The notes under the pieces were generated by a model. That model worked only from the letters and a program-made list of their open reading frames with translations. It made no database searches and was not told the DNA's origin. From assembly GCF_041734735.1 (NCBI RefSeq), contig NC_134879.1, forward strand, positions 8,484,810-8,548,809: DNA of 64,000 nt, read 5' to 3'. Within the stretch, counting starts at the first letter, position 1. The number at the start of each line of letters is the position of its first letter. This document shows positions 1 through 9,221 of this stretch, one piece after another. The stretch comes from Babylonia areolata (taxonomy: Eukaryota > Mollusca > Gastropoda > Neogastropoda > Buccinidae). The position numbers and the translations under genes were made by a program.

Positions 1-1154
1 ATGTGCACTGTATCCTGTGCCCTGTAGCATGTGTACTGTTGCATGTATCATGTGTACAGTTGCATGTATCCTGTGCCCTGTATCCCGTACCATGTATCCT
101 GTGCACTGTATCCTGTGCCCTGTATCCCGTACCATGTATCCTGTGCCCTGTATCCCGTACCATGTATCCTGTGCCCTGTATCCCGTGCCATGTATCCTGT
201 GCACTGTATTCTGTGCCATGTATCCTGTGCACTGTATCTTAGCTGTGCCATGCATCCTGTACACTATGCCATGTATCCCGTGCCATGTATCCTAGCTGCG
301 CCCTGTATCCCGTGCCATGTATCCTGTGCACTGTGTCATGCATCCTGTGCACTGTGCCATGTATCCTAGCTGTGCCCTGTATCCCGTGCCATGTATCCTA
401 GCTGTGCCCTGTGTTCTGTGCCATGTATCCCGTGCCATGTATCCTAGCTGTGCCCTGTATCCCGTGCCATGTATCCTAGCTGTGCCCTGTGTTATGTGCC
501 ATGTATCCCGTGCCATGTATCCTAGATGTGCCCTGTATCCCGTGCCACATATCCTAGCTGCGCCCTGTATCCTGTGCCCTGTATCCCGTGCTATGTATCC
601 TAGCTGTGCCCTGTATCCTGTGCCCTGTATCCCGTGCTATGTATCCTAGCTGTGCCCTGTATCCCGTGCCATGTATCCTAGCTGCGCCCTGTATCCTGTG
701 CCCTGTATCCCGTGCTGTGTATCCTAGCTGCGCCCTGTATCCTGTGCCATGTATCCTGTGCACTATGCCTTGTATCCTGTGCCATGTATCCTGTGCACTG
801 TATCCCGTGCTGTGTATCCTAGCTGCGCCCTGTATCCTGTGCCATGTATCCTGTGCACTATGCCTTGTATCCTGTGCCATGTATCCTGTGCCCTGTATCC
901 CGTGCTGTGTATCCTAGCTGCGCCCTGTATCCTGTGCCATGTATCCTGTGCACTATGCCTTGTATCCTGCGCCATGTATCCTGTGCACTATGCCTTGTAT
1001 CCTGTGCCACGTATCCTGTGCCCTGTATCCCGTGCTGTGTATCCTAGCTGCGCCCTGTATCCTGTGCCATGTATCCTGTGCACTATGCCTTGTATCCTGT
1101 GCCATGTATCCTGTGCACTGTATCCTGCATCCTTCACCCCTGTATCCTGTATCC
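1..1154. repeat. 14-bp minisatellite array
   Basis: A tandem array runs from the left edge of the window. The basic unit is 14 bp (TGTATCCTGTGCCC), with variants such as TGTATCCCGTGCCA and an 18-bp form containing CTAGCTG. Several reading frames stay open across it on both strands, giving Cys/Pro/Val-rich strings with no domain. The openness follows from the unit sequence, so I do not call a gene. The array probably continues to the left of the window. Confidence 0.93.
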
Positions 1155-1484
1155 AAGTCGTGTAAGCCCAGAGTCCTCGTCTTTCTCCGTTGCGTGCTTC
1201 AAGTCCTGTGTGCCCTGGTCACAGTTCTGTGTTCTGGGGTATTTCTTTTGTGGTTTTCTTTCTTTGGGGGAAACTCCCCGAACTAGGTAACTTAAAGACT
1301 CACTTGAACAACTGTGTGGACACGTTTCCTTTTGTTGCTCTTGTTTTTCAGGCTGGACTTGGTTATTTTTGACAGGAGGTGTGGTTTGTTTGTTTTTTAG
1401 GAGTAGGAAATCAGAGGTATACATGCATTTCCTTACTAGTCTGTGCGCGGGTGTTTTATGCGCGGGTGTGTGTGTGTGTGTATA

Positions 1485-1526
<42 letters not shown>

Positions 1527-1973
1527 CGTGCGTTAAGCTGGAGTGTGGAGTGAATCCCATCTAAAGTACTGTTAATTTGTTTATCATTTTGTCTAGTCGA
1601 GTGTTTGAATAAAGAGTGAAGGAGAAATAAAACTTGTGTGAAAGGAATATCTGCATAATGTGATTGTGTTGTCGGCTGTTAGAAGTGGGTCGAATGGTGG
1701 GTTCTGGTCTGCCTTGGTTACAGAGTTCGTGACATTATGATTATTGTCATGATTAGTATTATTATTGTTGTTGTTGTTGTTATGGGATCTAATTTAGAAA
1801 AGCTCGCAAAATGACCAACCAATCAATGAAATATAAATGCATGAATAAATAGGTATATATGCCATTGTATCTTACGTTCTGTCCGATAGGGAAAACAAAA
1901 ACAAAACAAAAAACAGAGAGTGGTCATGTTATTTGACCAGTTTATTTTATTTTCAGACCTTCGGATCATCTGT
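1155..1973. other. Intergenic stretch with no recognised gene
   Basis: Between the two minisatellites I see only a GT microsatellite, short AT-rich simple sequence and a few AATAAA-like motifs. No exon with conserved protein similarity was recognised on either strand. Confidence 0.5.
1465..1532. repeat. (GT)n microsatellite
   Basis: A GT dinucleotide run interrupted by short TATATGCG and GTGCGTGC pieces. Confidence 0.9.
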
Positions 1974-3235
1974 CAGAAGATGTGGAAGAAGGAGAAAACT
2001 CGGATGCTGTGGAAAGCAATGTGGAAGAGGGAGAAAACTCGGATGCTGTGGAAAGCAAGGTGGAAGAGGGAGAAAACTCGGATGCTGTGGAAAGCAAGGT
2101 GGAAGAAGGGGAAAACTGATGCTGTGGAAAGCAATGTGGAAGAGGGAGAAAACTGATGCTGTGTAAAGCAAGTGGAAGAAGGGGAAACTGATGCTGTGGA
2201 AAGCAATGTGGAAGAGGGAGAAAACTCGGATGCTGTGGAAAGCAAGTGGAAGAAGGGGAAAACTGATGCTGTGGAAAGCAAGTGGAAGAAGGGGAAAACT
2301 GATGCTGTGGAAAGCAAGGTGGAAGAGGGAGAAAACTGATGCTGTGGAAAGCAAGTGGAAGAAGGGGAAAACTGATGCTGTGGAAAGCAAGTGGAAGAAG
2401 GAGAAAACTGATGCTGTGGAAAGCAAGGTGGAAGAAGGGGAAACTGATGCTGTGGAAAGCAAGGTGGAAAAGGGGGAAAACTGATGCTGTGGAAAGCAAG
2501 TGGAAGAAGGGAAAACTGATGCTGTGGAAAGCAAGTGGAAGAAGGGAAAACTGATGCTGTGGAAAGCAAGTGGAAGAAGGGAAAACTGATGCTGTGGAAA
2601 GCAAGTGGAAGAAGGGGAAAACTGATGCTGTGGAAAGCAAGTGGAAGAAGGGGAAAACTGATGCTGTGGAAAGCAAGTGGAAGAAGGGAAAACTGATGCT
2701 GTGGAAAGCAAGTGGAAGAAGGGAAAACTGATGCTGTGGAAAGCAAGGTGGAAGAGGGGGAAAACTGATGCTGTGGAAAGCAAGTGGAAGAAGGGGAAAA
2801 CTGATGCTGTGGAAAGCAAGTGGAAGAAGGGGAAAACTGATGCTGTGGAAAGCAAGTGGAAGAAAGCAAGTGGAAGAAGGGGAAACTGATGCTGTGGAAA
2901 GCAAGTGGAAGAGGGGGAAAACTGATGCTGTGGAAAGCAAGGTGGAAAAAGGAGGAAACTCAGATTCTGTGGAAAGCAAGGTGGAAAAAAGAGGAAACTC
3001 GAATGCTGTGAAACGCAGGGTGGAAGACTGAGATTGAGGGGGAAACTCTGAGTCTCGGATGCTGTGAAAATCACGGTGGAAGAGGGGGAAAACTCGGATG
3101 CTGTGAAAATCAAGGTGGAAGAGGGGGGAAACTCGGATGCTGTGAAAATCAAGGTGGAAGAGGGGGGAAACTCGGATGCTGTGAAAATCAAGGTGGAAGA
3201 GGGGGAAAACTCGGATGCTGTGAAAAGCAAGGTGA
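1974..3235. repeat. 36-39-bp minisatellite with coding-like outer units
   Basis: About 33 tandem units of the type GATGCTGTGGAAAGCAAGTG followed by GAAGAAGGGGAAAACT. Outer units (about 1974-2120 and 2950-3230) are 39 bp and read in frame on the plus strand as the acidic 13-mer DAVESKVEEGENS or a close relative. Central units are mostly 35-37 bp, which breaks that frame. On the minus strand all three frames stay open for 298-453 residues of low-complexity Ser/Phe/Pro/His text, because the unit contains no stop in that direction. I treat the array as a VNTR. The 39-bp outer units could mean it was once coding, which is inference only. Confidence 0.93.
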
Positions 3236-4486
3236 ACTCAGAACTCAGAACTATTTTACTGCAAGGCCACCGACCTGTTTGCAAAGGAGGTACATACATA
3301 CAATTGCGACACACAAAATACCGAAAATGTCATGGACACAACATTTCATAACTGAAAAGGTAGACAAAGATTTTTGGCTCTTGACATTTCCTGGAGTAAC
3401 TTTTAAGGTTTTTGAAAAGTTATATAATCATGTCATTTCTTCTTCTCTCTTTTTTAAGGCGTAATAAATAAACATTGCCACAGAGCGAGTCTGGTTTCAT
3501 TTTGTAAAAGTAACGCTAAGTCTGTGTATTCATTTATGTTTCTGAAAATTTTCACGAGGTATTTTTCCCTGATTAACTGATACATTGGACATACTAACAG
3601 AAAATGGCGTTCTTCTTCTTCTTCAGCGTTGCAGAAAGGGCAGGAGTTTGATCTTACTGTGTATCTTTTGTGCAAATTTATATCACTTATGCCTTGCCTA
3701 AATCTAGCAAAGACAGTACGAAATTTAACGATAGTTACGTCTGAAATGTACTTTTCTGGTTGCAACAATGACTTCTATCACTTTCTAATAGTTTACTTGA
3801 CCAGCCTTGTATGTGACAGTCTGTTATGCGTTGTTTAAAAACTTGAATGAATGCGTTTTCGTTTCCAACTCCTCTATTCAACCAAATATCTGAAAATCCA
3901 TATATATCTAGGCAATGCTTAACCGTGTTGGTCCATTTGCGTTTGTCAAGCTGGCTTTCTGCGTTTCTGATAGTTATGTTTTTGTTCATTTCTTAAGCTT
4001 GTTTTGGCAGTCTGGTAAGATCTAATCTTTGTAGTTTGAACCAGTACCAGTTTTACCTTAATCATACTATGAACATGTAGGGGGTACCTACCTAGTTCAC
4101 CATCAGGTTTGGAGTTTTGGGACCTATTCGAAGAAAACGCTTACAAGCAAATATATGAGGGGTTTCTACAGACTGAAAACGAGTCAACCCCCAAATTTCA
4201 GCTGTATACAACAACATAGGCTTTACCTGTGCATCAAATTATCTAAAGAAAACTGAGTATTCCATATTTCCAACGCTCCACATTGTTTTAATGATTTCTA
4301 CCATTTTGCCTTTCGCTCTGCCTGTAATTTCTTCCAATGCAATATCAAACTACAAATTTTTGTAGTTAGATTAAAGCCCAAATACTTATAACTATTGACA
4401 ATTTATCTCTTTGCCATCCTAACACTTTTTTTTTCTTTTTTTTCCTTTTTTTGTTTCTTTGGTTTGTGCTTTTTTTTCGCTTTTGT

Positions 4487-4774
4487 TTAATGCCCTCCTC
4501 TTCTAGACACCGTATGTTTTCCTTTGTTCAAGTTTACATTCAAACTAAGAGACTTCGAAGTTTCTGCAAGATTGTTTATCTGATTGTGCAAACCCACGGG
4601 TGTGGATGAGATCAAACAAATGTCATCTGCAAATAAAAGCAAAGATATTTCTTGTAGACCAGGTAAAAACTGAAAACCATGCTTTCCTTTTTTTGTTCCT
4701 TTTTTGTTTTCTTCAGCAACTTCTGTAATTAATAAAGAAAAAATCAGGGGAGACAACAAACAACCTTGCTTCAC
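4487..4774 (-). pseudogene. LINE reverse transcriptase fragment (FADD motif)
   Basis: An open piece of the copy A reverse transcriptase. It begins at KQGCLLSPLIF, the conserved strand before the catalytic loop, and runs through SLLLFADDICLIS, whose two Asp residues are the RT catalytic pair. It ends in a Lys-rich NLNKGKH segment. Its upstream continuation is cut by the SINE at 4788-4914. Confidence 0.8.
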
Positions 4775-4780
4775 TCCGAC

Positions 4781-4921
4781 AGGACAGGCAGTTTCAGTTT
4801 CAGTAGCTCAAGGAGCCGTCACTGCGTTCGGACAAATCCATATATGCTACACCACATCTGCCAAGCAGATGCCTGACCAGCAGCGTAACCCAACGCGCTT
4901 AGTCAGGCCTTGAGAGGACAG
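4781..4921 (+). mobile_element. SINE (family 1) inserted in LINE copy A, with target duplication
   Basis: About 127 bp (4788-4914), starting GCAGTTTCAGTTTCAGTAGC and ending AGTCAGGCCTTGAG. It carries the hairpin CATCTGC-CAA-GCAGATG. The 7-mer AGGACAG sits on both sides (4781-4787 and 4915-4921), consistent with a target site duplication. Family copies, reversed, lie at 15251-15372 and 58722-58850. Assignment to SINEs rests on size, target duplication and copy number; I did not identify its RNA ancestor. Confidence 0.75.
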
Positions 4922-6664
4922 CAAAGAAGTCCGACATTTCAGATCCCCAGCGAACACAACACTGAACTGATTTATACATCCCCTGGAGCATTCGAAGCAT
5001 TTACGTAGACGTTTTTACTTTCTGTAAGACTAACCAAAGACTACTTCTGTCTATTGAATCGAAAGCCTTCATGTAGTCAATAAATGCAACATAGAATTTA
5101 CTTTTCTTATCCCCATACAAACATTTTTTAATCATAGACACAAGTGTAAAAAAATGATCAGAAGTGACATAATTTTTACGAAAGCCAGCTTGCTCCTCAC
5201 TTATTTTATGTTCATTCTCTGCCCAGTTGTACAGTCGTTTATTCAGAATATATGTAAATATTTTACTTATGGTACTTAAAAGAGAAATGCCACGATAGTT
5301 TTCTGGATTATTTTTATCTCCCTTTTCAAACAGAGGAACAATAACTGACCGGGTCCACTCTTCCGGGAAAATACTCTATAACAATTTAAAGAATTACTAA
5401 GTTGACATTTTAAGATCCTACACTCGTCATCAAACCATTTATTTGTGTGCCACGTGCGACCGCCGTGAAAAACAGTGCGCCGCATGCACTGACTGGCCTT
5501 GAGCAACACAGAAACGAGTTTATCAAGTGCACTGTCAATGTTCTCTTCAATGCTGTCTGCTCCTTCGTCCATTGCTGACTGACCTTGTTCTGACGTCAGA
5601 AAGTCTAAAAATAAGTGGGCTTTCTGTGGATTCCATTTCAATATCTGTGTGCTACCCGTTTTTCTCGTGTTGACATTATTTTAAATGGCAGCACGCACGG
5701 TGACTTCCACAGGCATATGCTGTGTGATTCAACACGGCTGACAACTGATAGACGTTTAATGTGTGTTACAAAATTTATAGAGGTCAAAAAGTAATCAATT
5801 AAACTGTTTCCTCTCTCTGAGAAAAAGGTAAATTTGCCATCAACATCTCCATCAATAAAACCACTCAGTGGTGTTAAATGAAGTATAGAACATAACTGAA
5901 TCAACATTTTGCCAAAATTATTCACAATCGCACCCTGACATTTTCTATCAAACACAGCATCTGGACTGTTTGTAGAGTCATCATCATCATCGACTGTTCA
6001 GTCTGCGTCATTAAGAACTGATGACTCGAAAGCAGCTGGATCTTCTAGACTGATGGAGGCTGCTGGGTCGTCAGCACCGGCCGCTACTGTAAGAGGTACT
6101 GGTGCTGTTGCTGCTAGTGCTGCTGCTACTTCTGATGGTGATGACGCCGGACGGTTTTCTTAGTTGGCCAAGTCGTCGGCAGCTTTCAGTCCGTGGGCGG
6201 TTATGAAGGCCAGTAGAACTTGGGAAGACGGCCGGGGTGGTTGTAGGGGTGATGGTGGACGTGGTAGTGGTGTTGCCGTGGTGCTTAGATGGTAGTGGGG
6301 AGGGAGATGTGGAAGGTTCAGGGCCCGTCAGTGCGTGGCACGATTGTGGAGTGCCGTCTACCAGTCAGGGGAGCATATTATACGGCGTATGGTGACTCCA
6401 CCTGTAGCGGATGTTCGCCAGGCTGTGTTTTTTGTCAAGTTGCTTTGTTTGTTTAGGGTTTTTTAAATCATTATTACTGACAAATCAGCATTCTTACTGA
6501 AACGCCGGTGGGAGCATCATGTCCGTCATGATGATCAAACATTGTGTTGTTCTGCAGTTGGCATAATGCATATATATGTCAAATTGTGACTTGGGTTTTG
6601 TTGTTGTTGTTGTTGTTTAAGGCTGTTGATGTCCGGTCTTTTTATCAGCGAACTTCGCATCACT

Positions 6665-6932
6665 CATATTTGTATTTGTATTTCTTTTTATCACAACAGA
6701 TTTCTCTGGTGTGAAATTCGGGCTGCTCTCCCCAGGGAGAGCGCGTCGCTACACTACAGTGCCACCCATTTTTTTGTATTTTTTTCCTGCGTGCAGTTTT
6801 ATTTGTTTTTCCTATCGCAGTGGAGTTTGTTTTTTTTACGGAATTTTGCCAGGAACAACCCTCTTGTTGCCGTGGGTTCTTTTACGTGCGCTAAGTGCAT
6901 GCCGCTGCACATGGGACCTCGGTTTATCGTCA
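6665..6932 (-). mobile_element. SINE (family 3), head missing
   Basis: Reverse complement of the body of the tRNA-headed SINE at 54672-55080. Shared parts are the ATACAAATACAAATA tail, the GCTCTCCC-AGGGAGAGC block, the AATTTTGCCAGGAACAA block and the AAGAACCCACGGCAAC block. The promoter-bearing tRNA-like head is absent. Confidence 0.75.
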
Positions 6933-7424
6933 AAGACATAATGTACAAATGCGACAACATAATGCAGTCTGAGCACTCTTGAACTGTGGTCAACCTTGGT
7001 CAGCTGTGGGGGAACATAGCCCTGGGGGAACTTAGACCCCGGGTAAGAAGTAGGCCATTTCTTATGTCCCCCCTGGCTGGAATATACCCCCTGTGTTCCC
7101 GAGTCACCGGCTTCACTCACCCAACCAGTCTGTCACAGGGGGTATATTCCAGCCAGGGGGGAACATAAGAAATGGTCTACTTCTTAGACCTAGGGGAATA
7201 TAGACCTGGGAGAACTTGGACCTGGGGAAACATGGACATGCTACCCTGCACTGCATGCCAACTAGGTCACTGTTAACCTCTTTGATGTTGTCTGAAAGTG
7301 AGCATGATGTGAGCGGGCGTGGCATGGCACGTGAAGGACATTACGAGTATGTCTGTGGTGGGTGGAGGTGGTGGTGTGTGTGTGTTTGTCTGTGTGTGTG
7401 AACATAGACGCTAGCGTCAAAAAC

Positions 7425-7990
7425 AGGATTGCTTAAGTCAGCGCCGCCTTTGGGAGACTCCGTGAGAACGTCTGGAGCGGAGACAACTCAGCTCGACCAC
7501 TAGGCTGAAGGTATACTGTGCAGTGGTCCTTACCACCCTCCTTTACGCCAGCGAGACCTGGACTGTCTAATGCAGACGCGCCAAACAGCTCAACCTTAGC
7601 CAGTGTCTCTGCAGAGTCCTCCACATCAGGTGGCAGGACAAAGTCCCCGACACGGAAGTCCTGGAACGAGCTGGCCTCTGCAGAATGTCCAAGCCAAGTG
7701 GGATGGACATGTGGTGAGATTGTCAGACAGCCGACTGTCTAATCAGCTGCTGTGTCAGGGCAAGCGCTCAGTTGGAGGACAGAAGAAACGCTACCAAGAC
7801 TGCCTCAAAGCGTCCCTCAAAGTCCTGGGCGTCGACATCAACACTTGGGAGACACTTGCTCTGGACCGTCGAGGTTGGCACAGCATAATCTGACCACAAA
7901 AGCCCGTGCAGCTGAAGCCAGGCGCATCACCAAGGTGCAACGGAAGCGTGCTGTGCGAAATGCCCGACAAGCATCCACTGACTCTTGAAG
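7425..7990 (+). mobile_element. C-terminal fragment of a second LINE type
   Basis: Translated pieces in shifting frames give YASETWTV, WQDKVPDTEVLERAGL, GHVVRLSD, then CQGKRSVGGQKKRYQDCLK and TWETLALDRRGWHS. This is the 3' end of the coding region of a common metazoan endonuclease/reverse transcriptase LINE type. Only the C-terminal region is present and it is frameshifted. I do not name the clade. Confidence 0.7.
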
Positions 7991-8103
7991 CCATGGTCAT
8001 TTTCGAATCCGAAAGACGAACATCATCACATCACGTTTTTGACGAACATCATCACATCACTTTTTTGCATTAATTGCAAAGTGGCTTGAGCGTTGGAAGG
8101 AGT

Positions 8104-8235
8104 TATATACATTCCCTTTGTTATTATTATTTTTATATGTTATTATTGTTGTTGTTGATGATTATGATGTTGTTGTTGTTAGTATTAGTATTGTTATTAT
8201 AATCATAATGATCACCATCATCATTATCATCATGT
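8104..8235. repeat. TTATTATT / TTGTTG simple repeats
   Basis: Imperfect trinucleotide runs of TTA, TTG and TCA type just inside the right end of the 7041-8346 element. Confidence 0.7.
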
Positions 8236-8346
8236 GTTTTATGTGTAAATGTAATACAGACTGGTTGGGTGAGTGAAGCCGGTGACTCGGGAACGCAGGG
8301 GGTATATTCCAGCCAGGGGGACATAAGAAATGGCCTACTTCTTACC

Positions 8347-9007
8347 GGCGGAGTAACGGAACCAGCCAGGGATAAGATCTGGCCTCAGTGTTACACCGGG
8401 GCTGATCCCCTAAACACTGACGACTTCATTGACTGAAGGGTTCGCCGTCGCCGGTTTTGATTGTCACTGTTCGCCTGCCGCTGAGAAGTTCAAACCGCAA
8501 CTCGGATGACGAAAGTCGACGTACGCGAGGTAAAGCCGGATAATGCAACTCGTGTCACGCTCGAACGAACATTCTCGGCACACGCATCCCCTAAAAAGAT
8601 GGTCGTACACGTGAAGGCAAGAAACAATTAATGTATACCAGTGAGGAACGTGGCACTGGGGCGTGCCGTGCCGCCGGTCCAGGCTGACCCACTGACTGGC
8701 AAACGCAGACTGAACCCGCACTCAAATGGGAAAAAGGTAACGTTGCGAACTAAAAGCATGTTCACACAATATATTTAGGGGAGATACCCACTGGCATGCG
8801 ATGTGGGCCGATCATGTATTTCCCATACAATTTGAACTTGTATCGCCGCTTTTGCCGTCAGAAATTATTACATTCTGCATTGCCTTTCTTTCTTGTGGTG
8901 CTGGACTGAGTGAGGGAGTTTCCTGTTAGGCCATGCGGGATTATTAAACATCTAGCTCTGTGTGTGACTGATTTCCAGACACTAGGAACCCCCCCACATT
9001 CCTCACA

Positions 9008-9051
<44 letters not shown>

Positions 9052-9215
9052 CTATTATGACTATGGACTACACATACAGAGTTATTCCTCTTCAATGCTG
9101 TGGCTGCGAGAGTGACGTTCTCTTCACGGCATATCGCGGGAATCTGAGAGCGTTCTGTAAATCGACAGCAAATTTCACAGGCAGGCCGAAAGCTTCAGTG
9201 AAAAAGACAGCAGTC
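8347..9215 (+). promoter_or_regulatory. Candidate NAA40 promoter and 5' UTR
   Basis: This stretch lies directly upstream of the proposed first coding codons. It has mixed, moderately GC-rich sequence in 8400-8720 and a TGACGTTC motif at about 9112. No transposon was recognised in it apart from a CA microsatellite at 9010-9049. No TATA box stands out. Placement depends entirely on the exon 1 call at 9216. Confidence 0.3.
9010..9049. repeat. (CA)n microsatellite
   Basis: About 20 uninterrupted CA dinucleotides. Confidence 0.9.
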
Positions 9216-9221
9216 ATGGGA
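9216..9221 (+). CDS. NAA40: NAA40 coding exon 1 (Met-Gly only)
   Basis: ATGGGA is followed at once by the donor GTAAGA. Joined to exon 2 it gives Met-Gly-Arg-Lys-Ser, the conserved NatD start, and it puts every core residue at its human number. No other ATG-GG-GT candidate I noticed upstream fits as well. Not proven without a transcript. Confidence 0.6.

Larger units (their letters stand above)
3440..6170 (-). mobile_element. Decayed LINE with AP-endonuclease and reverse transcriptase (copy A)
   Basis: Read on the minus strand, pieces of a non-LTR retrotransposon appear in the expected order. A Pro/Ser/Thr-rich stretch lies at about 6000-6170. An endonuclease-like part follows at 5638-5955, with NNFGKMLIQLC, GKFTFF and SLIDYFLTS. 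A linker at 5276-5641 comes next. The reverse transcriptase has AFIDYMKAFDSIDR (about 5060-5100), GVKQGCLLSPLIFSLLI and the catalytic LLFADDI (about 4620-4770). The C-terminal part (3454-3989) has FKQRITDCHIQGW and a CPFC...RHFLLVCP motif. Stops and frameshifts lie between the pieces, so it is dead. A SINE is inserted in the RT region. The clade is not assigned. The same family recurs at 15373-16690 on the plus strand. Confidence 0.85.
7041..8346. mobile_element. 1.3-kb element bounded by 90-bp inverted repeats
   Basis: 7041-7133 (GGGTAAGAAGTAGGCC... to ...CCAACCAGTCTG) recurs almost exactly in reverse complement at 8257-8346. A further inverted copy of about 50 bp of it follows directly at 7134-7186, so the left end is itself a palindrome. 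Next to the left end are short tandem GGGGGAACATAGACC-like units. The interior holds a LINE 3' fragment. It could be a non-autonomous TIR transposon or two insertions of a shorter repeat in opposite orientation; no target duplication was confirmed. Confidence 0.6.

Noticed and set aside
1953-3314. A 453-residue minus-strand open frame
   Set aside because: It lies entirely on the 36-39-bp minisatellite, all three minus frames are open for the same reason, and the text is low complexity with no domain.
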